A stretch of 64,000 bases of DNA from Gammaproteobacteria bacterium. GTDB lineage: Bacteria; Pseudomonadota; Gammaproteobacteria; Pseudomonadales; Azotimanducaceae. Shown here one piece after another: positions 17,190 to 25,639 of this stretch (positions are counted from its first letter, which is position 1; the number at the start of each line of letters is the position of its first letter). The stretch lies in contig DUBB01000042.1 in NCBI GenBank assembly GCA_012960535.1, positions 138,735 through 202,734 of the forward strand. Reading direction: 5' to 3'. Position numbers and translations under genes: made by a program. The notes under the pieces are model-generated. The model was not told the origin of the DNA. It saw only the letters and a program-made list of their open reading frames with translations, and made no database searches.

Positions 17190-17338
17190 ACAAGAATTCT
17201 AAAAGAGAACGATTCGTAATTGTAATAAGTAAAGCATTAAAATTCTGCACATGGCTCGATACTAAATATTTAATGCCATAATCCTGATCATGCAGATTAC
17301 TTGCGCTATCATTGCCCGTTCAAGGCGAGGAGTCACCG

Positions 17339-17533
17339 ATGAAAGCCATACATCCTGAAATCATTCAGCATTTGAACCAGATCCTGAAGAATGAACTGAC
17401 AGCCATTAACCAGTATTTCCTACATACCAAAATCCTGGCGGCAGAAGAAGAACATGCGGCTTGGCTAAAGACTCGATTGGATCTGATTGGCAAACTCGGT
17501 CTGCAGAACTATTTACAAGCACAATCTGAATAA
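17339..17533 (+). pseudogene. bfr: Bacterioferritin with large in-frame internal deletion
   Basis: A 64-residue frame fuses the start of bacterioferritin ([11 protein letters not shown], helix A) directly to its end ([20 protein letters not shown] then QNYLQAQ, helix D). A normal subunit is about 155-160 residues, so roughly 90 residues (end of helix A, helices B and C, start of D) are missing with no frameshift. The metal ligands of helices B and C and the haem methionine are lost, while the helix A Glu and the helix D Glu/His pair remain. The AAGGCGAGGAG ribosome site is intact, so a two-helix peptide may still be made. It cannot form the normal ferroxidase four-helix bundle. It lies divergent from bfd. 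Confidence 0.8.
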
Positions 17534-17534
17534 C

Positions 17535-17738
17535 GTGGCATCTCGACTCTACTATCGCAGCAAAGACGGCCAGATTGTGCTCGAACAGAACGGCTTGACC
17601 CTGATGAACTATAAATCTGTTAATGACCTTGTAGAAAGTCATATTAAAGGCCTGCTGGCAATCCGCAGCCGGGACGGTATAGATACTTCTGAACTACTCA
17701 GTCAATATCAGTCATGTTCAGACAGTGGCAGGTCCTGA
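17535..17738 (+). CDS. Small protein of unknown function
   Basis: A 67-residue frame starting with GTG at 17535, one base after the bfr remnant stop, and ending directly against the GTG of the transglutaminase-like gene at 17739. No family was recognised. The middle (IVLEQNGLTLMNYKSVNDLV) is soluble and has no signal peptide. Support comes from the tight head-to-tail packing, which suggests translational coupling. There is no good ribosome site, so it may be a chance frame. Confidence 0.4.
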   Translation: MASRLYYRSKDGQIVLEQNGLTLMNYKSVNDLVESHIKGLLAIRSRDGIDTSELLSQYQSCSDSGRS

Positions 17739-18593
17739 GTGCAGAAAATTAATATCTTTCACAGGACGCTGTATCGTTTCAGTAAGCCAGTCCAGTTAAA
17801 GCCTCACAAGCTGTATCTCAGGCCCCGGGACGGCCACGATGTGAGAATCAGCAGTTCAATACTATCAATCAAACCGCACGCAGAACTTAACTGGTTCAGG
17901 GATGAACTGGGTAACAGCGTGGCGGTGGCCACTTTTGACGAGCGCAGCGATTCACTGCAAATCACCAGTGAACTCCTGGTAGAACAATACCAGCTGCAGT
18001 CTAATTACCAGCGTATACCCGATCTGCTAATGAACAAGCCCATCTGTTATAGCGATGCAGAAAAATTAGCCCTCCAGCCTTATCTCTTGTTCGGGCAGCC
18101 TGACGACGGCGAGCTGCAATCCTGGCTGGCGCATCGTGATAACCTGGCGGGCAGCCGCTCTATCAGCGTACTGGCGCCCCTCTGTGCCATTATCGGCATG
18201 GAAACCCAATATCAAGTGAGGGACGAGCAAGGCGTTCAGTCGATCAGCGAAACACTGCAACTAGGCTCTGGCAGTTGTCGTGACCTGGCCTGGTTTTTTA
18301 TGTGTGCAGTCCGCGAGTTGGGCTTTGCAGCGCGGTTTGTCAGTGGCTACCTTATCAACAGCCTCAATCACCCAGGCAAAGGCGCCACCCATGCCTGGGC
18401 CGAGGTTTATCTTCCTGGAGCTGGCTGGGTCGGATTTGACCCAACAACCAAAAGCATGACCTCTGCCAAGCACATTGCTGTGGCCAGCGCATTGGCTCCA
18501 GATTCAATACCGCCCGTTTCAGGGTCCTATATGGCTGAGTCTGAAGTAACCTCGGAGATGGAAGTCATCGTGAAGGTTGATTTAGCTAGTTAA
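17739..18593 (+). CDS. Transglutaminase-like cysteine peptidase-fold protein
   Basis: A 284-residue protein with the bacterial transglutaminase N-terminal domain (about 1-90, beginning IFHRTLYRFSKPVQLKPHKL) and a catalytic core: the nucleophilic cysteine in GSGSCRDLAWFF, the histidine in ATHAWAEVYLPGAGW and the aspartate in GFDPTTK. Starts at GTG 17739, immediately after the small upstream frame. Members often sit with alpha-E and ATP-grasp genes and are thought to act on peptides, but those partners are absent here. The 3' end overlaps the convergent gene 18582-19370 by 12 bp, which encodes a second member of the same superfamily. Confidence 0.88.
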   Translation: MQKINIFHRTLYRFSKPVQLKPHKLYLRPRDGHDVRISSSILSIKPHAELNWFRDELGNSVAVATFDERSDSLQITSELLVEQYQLQSNYQRIPDLLMNKPICYSDAEKLALQPYLLFGQPDDGELQSWLAHRDNLAGSRSISVLAPLCAIIGMETQYQVRDEQGVQSISETLQLGSGSCRDLAWFFMCAVRELGFAARFVSGYLINSLNHPGKGATHAWAEVYLPGAGWVGFDPTTKSMTSAKHIAVASALAPDSIPPVSGSYMAESEVTSEMEVIVKVDLAS

Positions 18594-19370
18594 CTGCCGT
18601 ACATCAACGCTCATGGTACTCAATTTAGGTAACGGCCCGAACTGGTCAGTAATGGCCACATCAGCCGCATCACGGCCGTAGGCAACCACCACCCGACCGC
18701 CTCGAGTCGAGCCCTGGCTTGGATCAAATGCATACCAACGCCCGCCGACAAAAACTTCTAACCAGGCATGCATATCCTGAGGTACCAGACCGCACAAATA
18801 CCCCACCACAAACCGCGCCGGTATACTCAAGCTTCTTACCAGGGCAATAGCCAGGTGAGCAAGGTCTCGGCAAACACCATTGCCCTGCTGTTTGACTTCC
18901 AGCGCTGATAAAGGCCGCACACTGGATCCAGGTGTATAAGGCAGATTTCCCTGAATCCAGTCACAAATCCTATTCACCTGAAGGTATCCGGGTGTTATGC
19001 CCTTGACCAGATCCGTAGCAAAGTGGCCAAGCCGGTCTGATTCACAGTACCGGGAAGGCAGCAAGAAAGGCAGCTGGCTGACTGGTAGATCCTGTATTCT
19101 GACGAAACCCGCCGCAGGATTGCTATCCAACTGCGCCGCCACCGAAGCCTGAGTATCCAGCGTAATACGAACCGGCTCAGGCGGTAAAATGACCCTGTCA
19201 CAGATATTCGCAAACGAATCCTTAAATTCATCCACGGCAAGCTCAGGCTCAAAAGACAATGCCAGTTGGCTGATATGCTGGGCCTTCCCCGGCTGTGGCT
19301 TGAGCCTTAATATTATCGGCGTTGCAATCTCGAAAAAGAGCTCCAACTGACACCGAACTGTTAAATCCAA
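18582..19370 (-). CDS. Transglutaminase-like protein, second copy
   Basis: A 262-residue member of the same superfamily as its convergent neighbour: catalytic cysteine in QGNGVCRDLAHLA, histidine in PQDMHAWLEVFVGGRW and aspartate in AFDPSQG. The first 100 residues are more divergent than in the neighbour. It starts with TTG at 19370 behind AGAGGT. The two stop regions overlap by 12 bp, so the transcripts are antisense at their ends. No signal peptide is seen, so a cytoplasmic peptidase or amidase role is more likely than a secreted one. Confidence 0.87.
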   Translation of the reverse strand: MDLTVRCQLELFFEIATPIILRLKPQPGKAQHISQLALSFEPELAVDEFKDSFANICDRVILPPEPVRITLDTQASVAAQLDSNPAAGFVRIQDLPVSQLPFLLPSRYCESDRLGHFATDLVKGITPGYLQVNRICDWIQGNLPYTPGSSVRPLSALEVKQQGNGVCRDLAHLAIALVRSLSIPARFVVGYLCGLVPQDMHAWLEVFVGGRWYAFDPSQGSTRGGRVVVAYGRDAADVAITDQFGPLPKLSTMSVDVRQLTS

Positions 19371-19492
19371 AGTGGTACCTCTATGGTCAAATTTATGATC
19401 GTACCCAGACTGCAGCGAATGGTTGATACCAGGAAACCCTGACTGGCAGCAACGATGATCAGGGCTTCTTCAGCAAATCTGCTATGCAGTCC

Positions 19493-20281
19493 TTAGCTGG
19501 TCTGTTCTTCTAGAAAACACGATACCAGGGCATTAAATTCATCTGCGCATTCAAAGTACGATGAATGACCTACCTGGTCAAAATGTTCGACCCTGGCATT
19601 TTTCAATAATTCTGCAGCAAGATGAACTGCCGAGGCGGGGATCAACTGATCCTGCTCACTGGTGATGAATAACACCGGCATGGTCAGTTCGGCTAGTCGC
19701 TCCGGCTTCGCCCCCTCGAGCACGCTGCCCTTACCCGAGAGAATTTTCGCTAAATTGATCTCAGTATTGAATCCGCCTATCTGTTGATAAAGAAAGGCTT
19801 TAACTGGATCACGGCCAGGTAATTCGGATGACAGCGCCCAACTACCAAAAGGCGCGACGACAGGTTCTCGATCCAGAGCGGCCTTGCGCATGGCAGCGGT
19901 TATTTCCGGACTGCTGATAGCCCCTATAGTGTGAGACATTACCAACGCTTTTACCTGTTGCGGATGAGCCAGGGCAAAATTAATACCGGTCCAGCCACCC
20001 ATGGACTGGCAAACCAGGACTGCTTTATCAATACCGGCATGATCCAGAATAACCTTCAGGTCTTCTGCAAAGAAATGCGAACTGAATTCATCCTCGTTGA
20101 ATCTCGACCTGCCAAATCCCCGATGATCAAAAACCAGAGTGGTGTAGTCCTGACTGAAAAACGGAACCTGCTGATACCAACTGGCGCTGTTTCCACCTGC
20201 GCCATGAGCAAATACCAGCGCTGGGCCCTGGCCATAGATTTCATAGTACAGATCCACTCCATCAACTGTTCTAACTTGCAT
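19493..20281 (-). CDS. Alpha/beta hydrolase
   Basis: A 262-residue hydrolase with HGAGGN (oxyanion loop), the nucleophile serine in VCQSMGGWTG (G replaced by C at the first elbow position), the acid in SEQDQLIP and the histidine in QVGHSSYFE. It resembles the small esterase/lactonase/3-oxoadipate enol-lactonase-like group. ATG at 20281. The substrate is unknown. It stands alone between the transglutaminase gene and the signal peptidase gene. Confidence 0.9.
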   Translation of the reverse strand: MQVRTVDGVDLYYEIYGQGPALVFAHGAGGNSASWYQQVPFFSQDYTTLVFDHRGFGRSRFNEDEFSSHFFAEDLKVILDHAGIDKAVLVCQSMGGWTGINFALAHPQQVKALVMSHTIGAISSPEITAAMRKAALDREPVVAPFGSWALSSELPGRDPVKAFLYQQIGGFNTEINLAKILSGKGSVLEGAKPERLAELTMPVLFITSEQDQLIPASAVHLAAELLKNARVEHFDQVGHSSYFECADEFNALVSCFLEEQTS

Positions 20282-20470
20282 TTTTATGTTTCTCCTGGGC
20301 CTTTATTAGCCTGAATGGCTGGTCAGCAGCCGGGGTTTTACTGTCTGCATCTGCTTCATTCAACAATTGTTGTTTCTAATGTTAATTTCAACATACCGAT
20401 AAGGCCTCTGACATTATCAGGATAACAGGTTAAACTGCAGCAATAATCAGGATTTGGGCGTTTTCAAAAG

Positions 20471-21151
20471 GTGAAATTAACCAGTTTCTGGCAAGAGTGG
20501 CGCGGATTGATCATTTTCATCGGTATCATGATCCTTTTCCGGTCAGCAATTGCCGATTGGAATCAAGTGCCAACCGGGTCAATGAAACCGACCATTCTCG
20601 AAGGCGACAGGGTCGTGGTCAATAAACTGGCCTACGATCTGAAAGTGCCTTTCACCACCCTCCACCTGACCCAATGGAGCGATCCTAGCCGAGGTGAAAT
20701 AGTTACATTTTATTCACCCGAAGACGGCAAACTCCTGATCAAGCGAGTGATTGGTATACCCGGTGATATCGTGGTGATGCGCAACAACCAGTTATTCATC
20801 AATCACGAGCCAGCAAATTACTCGCAGCTTAACGAAGATATTGTAAACCAGCTAGATGCTGTGCAAAGGCGAAAACACCATTTTTTCTATGAGACTATTG
20901 GCGATACCCGCCACCCTGTCATGCTCAGGCCCTCAGAGCCTAACGAATACAACAGTTTTGGCCCCCTTAAAGTACCCCTGGGCCAATACCTGATGCTGGG
21001 TGATAATCGTGACAACAGTCGAGATTCCCGGAGAATTGGCCTGATAACCCGAGACCAGATTACAGGACGAGCCCACACCGTTGCTTTTTCAGTGGACTAT
21101 GACGATTTCTATCTGCCACGAAGAGATCGTTTCCTCAGAGAACTCGACTGA
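20471..21151 (+). CDS. lepB: Signal peptidase I
   Basis: A 226-residue membrane peptidase that removes signal peptides at the outer face of the inner membrane. One N-terminal membrane segment (residues 10-25), catalytic Ser37 in PTGSMKPT, catalytic Lys91 in LLIKRVIGIPGD, and the box GDNRDNSRDSR. E. coli LepB is longer (324 residues) with two membrane segments and lies with lepA and rnc. This single-span form in a different context may be an accessory copy. It starts with GTG at 20471, and its 3' end overlaps the convergent small membrane gene by 17 bp. Confidence 0.92.
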   Translation: MKLTSFWQEWRGLIIFIGIMILFRSAIADWNQVPTGSMKPTILEGDRVVVNKLAYDLKVPFTTLHLTQWSDPSRGEIVTFYSPEDGKLLIKRVIGIPGDIVVMRNNQLFINHEPANYSQLNEDIVNQLDAVQRRKHHFFYETIGDTRHPVMLRPSEPNEYNSFGPLKVPLGQYLMLGDNRDNSRDSRRIGLITRDQITGRAHTVAFSVDYDDFYLPRRDRFLRELD

Positions 21152-21386
21152 TTTTATCCCAGAAAGATGGTTTGGCCGGTGTTTTCACCAGCAAACTGGA
21201 CTTCCTGGGGCGCCTGAAAAAACCAAAGATCGGACTGAAAACCAGCCCGGTCAGCATTAGCAGCACAACAAAAATCACAGAATAGATGAAAAGAACTTTC
21301 ATTACCTCAATGTCAACATCGAAGAAACTGATGGCAACCCAGATAAACGCACTGGCAAAAAAAACCGTAGATAATAACCTGACCAT
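21135..21386 (-). CDS. Small two-segment membrane protein
   Basis: An 83-residue protein with hydrophobic segments at about residues 3-20 and 28-50 and a basic C-terminal tail. No family was recognised. The start is the ATG at 21386, 6 nt after GGAG. A longer frame to 21446 would run into the 13-bp repeat array, so I rejected it. It overlaps the lepB 3' end by 17 bp on the opposite strand. Confidence 0.6.
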   Translation of the reverse strand: MVRLLSTVFFASAFIWVAISFFDVDIEVMKVLFIYSVIFVVLLMLTGLVFSPIFGFFRRPRKSSLLVKTPAKPSFWDKISRVL

Positions 21387-21438
21387 TGCTATCTCCTTTC
21401 CATAACCGCGCCACTGCAACATCACTGCAACAAACCTG

Positions 21439-21503
21439 GTTAACACCCGCGGTTAACACCCGTGGTTAACACCCGTGGTTAACACCCGTGGTTAACACCC
21501 CTG
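21439..21503. repeat. 13-bp tandem array, five units
   Basis: Five copies of a GTTAACACCCGTG unit start at 21439, 21452, 21465, 21478 and 21491. Each contains the palindrome GTTAAC. The inner copies are nearly identical. It lies between the FKBP gene end (21585) and the small membrane gene start (21386), both on the minus strand, 53 bp ahead of that start. Confidence 0.94.
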
Positions 21504-21515
21504 CATATTGTATGA

Positions 21516-21554
21516 TCAGGGTTCCATAGGACCCTGACGCGTTGGCTAGCCAAC
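21516..21554. terminator. Two adjacent hairpins after the FKBP gene
   Basis: A TCAGGGT/ACCCTGA pair (21516-21522 with 21531-21537) and a perfect 14-bp palindrome GTTGGCTAGCCAAC (21541-21554) lie 31-69 bp beyond the FKBP stop. Neither is followed by a T-run on the minus strand, so they may stabilise the mRNA end or aid termination. Confidence 0.4.
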
Positions 21555-21584
21555 CTGTTTAGCGTCCCCTGGGCGCCGCTTTAA

Positions 21585-22298
21585 TCACTTCACGGAAAGC
21601 AGTTGCACCTCAAATATCAGCAATGCACTCGGTGGAATATTACCTCGACCAGCTGGCCCATAAGCAAGCTTTGAAGGTACAAATAATATCGCCTTGCCAC
21701 CGATTTTCATCAACTGCAGGCCTTCAGTCCAACCTGGTATCACCTGCTGCAAGCCGAATTCTGCTGGTTCATCACGGGCAATAGAGCTATCAAAGACGGT
21801 TCCATCGAGGAGTTTCCCCTCATAATGTACCACCACGGTGTCCGAAAGCTTTGGTGATTTGCCTTCACCGTCATCAAGCATCTCAATCTGCAAACCACTT
21901 GCTGTCGTTGTGACCCCTTCTCTAGCTCCATTCTCAGCCAGAAAAGTGATCTCCTGGTCAATATTACGCTGACCCAGGCTGTCTGCCATCTCCTGCTGAG
22001 CTAGTTGAACCGCCGCTTGACGCTCCTTTATAATATCAATGACAGCCGCTTGCTGTTCGGAACTCATCGCCGGCTGAGACTCAGCCAGGGCATCTTTCAT
22101 GCCCTCTAATAAAGCGCTCAAATCAACGTCAGGATTGCCACCTTGTTTTAGCATATTGCCGAAGGAGTAACCGAAGAAATAACCCCTTTCAGTAGCGAGG
22201 CTTGCATCATGAGGCTGTTCAACGACCGGATCGGTGGATTCTGCAGCAACCAGGACGCAGGTAAAACTGAAGAAGATAAGAAACAGGAATCTTGTCAT
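21585..22298 (-). CDS. FKBP-type peptidyl-prolyl isomerase (Mip/FkpA-like)
   Basis: A 237-residue secreted isomerase that speeds proline isomerisation during folding in the periplasm or outer membrane. A signal peptide (residues 1-19) is followed by the helical dimerisation domain of FkpA/Mip proteins (about 30-120) and a C-terminal FKBP domain ([57 protein letters not shown]). A cysteine at position 14 is not in a good lipobox context. It lies next to the divergent tail-specific protease gene, another envelope quality-control factor. Confidence 0.92.
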   Translation of the reverse strand: MTRFLFLIFFSFTCVLVAAESTDPVVEQPHDASLATERGYFFGYSFGNMLKQGGNPDVDLSALLEGMKDALAESQPAMSSEQQAAVIDIIKERQAAVQLAQQEMADSLGQRNIDQEITFLAENGAREGVTTTASGLQIEMLDDGEGKSPKLSDTVVVHYEGKLLDGTVFDSSIARDEPAEFGLQQVIPGWTEGLQLMKIGGKAILFVPSKLAYGPAGRGNIPPSALLIFEVQLLSVK

Positions 22299-22556
22299 GG
22301 GTGGGTCTCGCGCATAAAAAGAACATTATGCCACACAAAAGCAAAACCGTATGGAACCTGAAGCGCCTTTAAGTCGCTTTAACGGACTTGATCTCAGTAC
22401 ACGGTTAATTGCTGACAATGCCCTGCTATCCTTTACACTTGATTCCCAGCTAACATCGTCGCAAACTATTCCTGTCTTCCTAGTTGAGCAATACCCTGAA
22501 AACCAGGGTTCATATGCTGGACTATAGATATAACCAGGGTTAAACAAGAGCGACCA

Positions 22557-24809
22557 ATGAAATATCGTATACCAAAGCTAAAAATGGCCCTGCTGGGCAT
22601 GCTTTTCTGCATTAACAGCCTTGCCAATATCACTGAAGACTCGGCACCTGCCTTTATGCCTCTGGTCCCAAAGGCCGATTACAAAGAGACAACAAGAAAT
22701 ATTGTTGCTGCGCTGAATCAGCGCCACTATGTCAGGACTGTTCTCGATGATGACATCTCGAAAATGGTATTAGAAAGCTACCTCAGGGATATTGACCCGA
22801 GCAAGAGTTACCTGCTGGCAAAGGACATCGAGGAATTTTCGGTATTTCGTCTTGAGCTGGACAACGCCTTGAGACGGGGTGATGTTCAGCCCGCCTTCAC
22901 TATATTTAACCGCTATCATCAGAAAGTCATCAAGCGACTTGAAAAGACCGTTACCCTGTTGCAAGCAGGTATAGATCAATTCAATTTTGAAGAACACGAA
23001 ACACTGGAACTTGACCGCAAAGAAGCCCCCTGGGCTGCATCAGAGGAAGAACTCGACGATCTCTGGCGCAGACGTGTTAAGAATGACATATTGAACCTGC
23101 GTCTGGCCGACAAGAAAAGCGAAGACATCGCTGAACTGTTAATTAAACGCTACCAGAATCGACTCAAACGAAGCCAGCAGATTCGCAGTGAAGATGTCTA
23201 TCAGTTGTTCATGAACGCCTTCACCAAGACTTACGATCCCCATACCCAGTACTTTTCACCCACCACATCAGAGAATTTCAACATTAACATGAGCCTTTCG
23301 CTGGAGGGTATAGGTGCCGTCCTGCAAGTAGAAGACGAGCACACAAAGGTCGTCTCACTTGTGCCGGCAGGACCTGCCGATAAGGGCAAGCAGCTAAAGC
23401 CCAATGATTTCATCACCAGTGTTGGCCAGGGCATTGATGGCGAAATGATTAATGTCGTTGGCTGGCGGCTTGATGACGTAGTGCAACTCATTCGAGGCAA
23501 GAAAGATACCATTGTCAAATTAGAGATCCTGTCGTCCAGTAGTGCCGACACCAGCCTGGCAAGAATTATCCAGATAACCCGCAACAAAGTTAACCTTGAA
23601 GAGCAATCTGCCCAATCAGAGATCATCCAAGTAGAACAGTCTGGAGAAATCAAAAACATTGGGGTTATTGATATCCCTACTTTTTATATCGATTTCCAGG
23701 CCCTGCAAAAAGGGGATCGCTATTACAGAAGCACAACCAGAGACGTCAGGAACCTGCTGCTCGATCTGCAGGAGAAAGGCGTCGATGCTGTGGTCATTGA
23801 CCTGCGTAACAATGGCGGGGGATCACTGCAGGAAGCCAAGACCCTGACTGGCCTGTTCATTGACCGAGGTCCAACGGTTCAGATACGCAGCAAAAGGGAC
23901 CGGGTCGATATTCTAAGCGATCGTGATATCCGCATAACCTACGAGGGCCCTCTGGCCGTACTGGTCAATCGCTTAAGTGCTTCCGCATCAGAAATATTTG
24001 CGGGTGCAATACAGGATTATGACAGAGGTCTGGTAATCGGATCACAGACTTTTGGGAAAGGCACGGTGCAATCCCTGCAATCCCTGAATCAAGGCCAACT
24101 GAAGATGACTCAGGCAAAATTTTATCGCATCACAGGCGAATCCACGCAGCACAAAGGTATTATTCCTGACATACAATATCCTTCAAACTATGACCCCGAT
24201 ACTATCGGCGAGAGTACCCTCGAGCGACCACTACCCTGGGATAAAATTAAGCCGGCTAGCTTCCGGTTAAAATCATCTCAGCATGCAATCCTGTCAGAGT
24301 TACAGGCAAGGCATGAGCAGAGAACAACCAGCAACCCGGATTTCATTTACCTCAATGATGCTATTGAGTACAAGAAAGCACGCAGTGAACTCACCTCAAT
24401 CTCACTGAATGAAGCAGAGAGAAAAGCTCAACAAGCCGAATCCAGGGCTTTCTGGCTGGAGTTAACCAATAAAAAACGATCAGCACAGGGGCTACCAGAA
24501 ATCGCTTCGCTGGATGAACTGGATATAGATGAGGCAACCCCCACAGAAGTTACCGCAGATGCTCAGCCCAGTCTGGGAGTTACCACAGACGAAGGCAGTC
24601 TCGAGTCAGCGCTACCGCTCAATGTGGCCAATATCGTGGATGTCAGTATTAATAGTGATATTGAGCTGGAACAAGCACCTGGGAATTCAGCGCTTCCAGC
24701 TACCGAAGAGATCGATGCCTACCTGGTCGAAACAGGTCAAATATTATTCGACTATATCTCGCTGATGGTTCGCCAGGCAGAAAAAACGCCCGCTCGCAGC
24801 CCCATTTAA
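22557..24809 (+). CDS. prc: Tail-specific protease (C-terminal processing peptidase)
   Basis: A 750-residue periplasmic S41 peptidase that degrades or trims proteins by recognising their C-termini. Signal peptide at residues 1-23, N-terminal helical domain, PDZ domain (about 245-330, SLSLEGIGAVLQVEDEHTK), and the catalytic core with the serine run SASAS at 474-478 and Lys501 in TFGKGTVQ. The C-terminal DUF3340 region extends with an acidic, low-complexity tail (about 660-730), making it longer than E. coli Prc (682). Divergent from the FKBP gene. The 258-bp spacer 22299-22556 holds no gene I can support. Confidence 0.94.
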   Translation: MKYRIPKLKMALLGMLFCINSLANITEDSAPAFMPLVPKADYKETTRNIVAALNQRHYVRTVLDDDISKMVLESYLRDIDPSKSYLLAKDIEEFSVFRLELDNALRRGDVQPAFTIFNRYHQKVIKRLEKTVTLLQAGIDQFNFEEHETLELDRKEAPWAASEEELDDLWRRRVKNDILNLRLADKKSEDIAELLIKRYQNRLKRSQQIRSEDVYQLFMNAFTKTYDPHTQYFSPTTSENFNINMSLSLEGIGAVLQVEDEHTKVVSLVPAGPADKGKQLKPNDFITSVGQGIDGEMINVVGWRLDDVVQLIRGKKDTIVKLEILSSSSADTSLARIIQITRNKVNLEEQSAQSEIIQVEQSGEIKNIGVIDIPTFYIDFQALQKGDRYYRSTTRDVRNLLLDLQEKGVDAVVIDLRNNGGGSLQEAKTLTGLFIDRGPTVQIRSKRDRVDILSDRDIRITYEGPLAVLVNRLSASASEIFAGAIQDYDRGLVIGSQTFGKGTVQSLQSLNQGQLKMTQAKFYRITGESTQHKGIIPDIQYPSNYDPDTIGESTLERPLPWDKIKPASFRLKSSQHAILSELQARHEQRTTSNPDFIYLNDAIEYKKARSELTSISLNEAERKAQQAESRAFWLELTNKKRSAQGLPEIASLDELDIDEATPTEVTADAQPSLGVTTDEGSLESALPLNVANIVDVSINSDIELEQAPGNSALPATEEIDAYLVETGQILFDYISLMVRQAEKTPARSPI

Positions 24810-24846
24810 CCAGCCCTTAGACCAATTCCTGGACGATCTGCCGGGT

Positions 24847-25506
24847 TTAGACAATGGTAACCACTTCATCCAGGGGTTTTCTGGGTAACTCGGGCACCCT
24901 TGCTGAAGCAGCTGGATAACCCACGACCAGAAGCACAAAAGGTTTTTCCTGCTTCGGCCTGGACAGCAGCGTATTGAGGAATTTCATTGGACTCGGGGTG
25001 TGGGTCAAGCAGACCAGACCGGCATTGTGGATGGCCGCGATCAGAAACCCCGTCGCCAGACCGACAGATTCCGGAGCATAGTAATGCTTGACCCGTTTGC
25101 CCTCATCATCGTAATGGTAACGCTCCTGAAAAACCGCAATGAGGTAAGGTGCCGCTTCCAGAAAGGGTTTATTGGCGTCTGTACCGATGGGCGCCAGCGC
25201 CTGCAGCCAGTCTTCCGGTGCCCTGCTGGTGTAGAATTCCCTTTCTTCCTTTTCTGCAGCTAGTCTGATGCTGTGTTTCATTGCCTTATCTTTAATTACC
25301 ACGAAATGCCAGGGCTGTTGATTGGCACCACTGGGGCTGTATCCTGCACAGCGCAGGCAATCCAGAATAATTTCCTGGGGCGGGGAGCGACGAGAAAAAT
25401 CCCGTACAGTGCGACGGCATTGAAGCATTTTAGCAAAGGCCCTGGCGCGCCTGGCCATTTTACCAATAGCATATTCACGGAACACCAGTTTCTTCAACTC
25501 AATCAC
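24847..25506 (-). CDS. Iodotyrosine deiodinase-like flavoprotein
   Basis: A 219-residue FMN protein of the nitroreductase fold. Its closest recognisable relatives are the iodotyrosine deiodinases: SPSGANQQPWHFVVIKD, KHYYAPESVGLATGFLIAA, NAGLVCLTHTP, LLSRPKQEKP, and VPELPRKPLDE all parallel human IYD. The substrate-clamping triad of IYD (Glu157, Tyr161, Lys182) has counterparts Glu88, Tyr92 and Lys113 at identical spacing, which ordinary nitroreductases lack. Such bacterial homologues remove iodide or bromide from halotyrosines reductively. The GTG start at 25506 follows AGGAG by 7 nt. It may act on other halophenols. Activity is inferred, not shown. Confidence 0.85.
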   Translation of the reverse strand: MIELKKLVFREYAIGKMARRARAFAKMLQCRRTVRDFSRRSPPQEIILDCLRCAGYSPSGANQQPWHFVVIKDKAMKHSIRLAAEKEEREFYTSRAPEDWLQALAPIGTDANKPFLEAAPYLIAVFQERYHYDDEGKRVKHYYAPESVGLATGFLIAAIHNAGLVCLTHTPSPMKFLNTLLSRPKQEKPFVLLVVGYPAASARVPELPRKPLDEVVTIV

Positions 25507-25639
25507 ATGATGGCTCCTGTTTGATTGCCAGTCAGGTCTACCAATTTAAACAACAATGATCGAGACCGTGCGCCCCCTGGTAGATTCAGTTAGCATGCCT
25601 AACAGGCATTCATCCACACATTCTGAACGGTTGCAAGTT

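Noticed and set aside
17205..17223. Fur box between bfd and bfr
   Set aside because: Only about 8 of 19 consensus positions match, no better than chance in AT-rich sequence.
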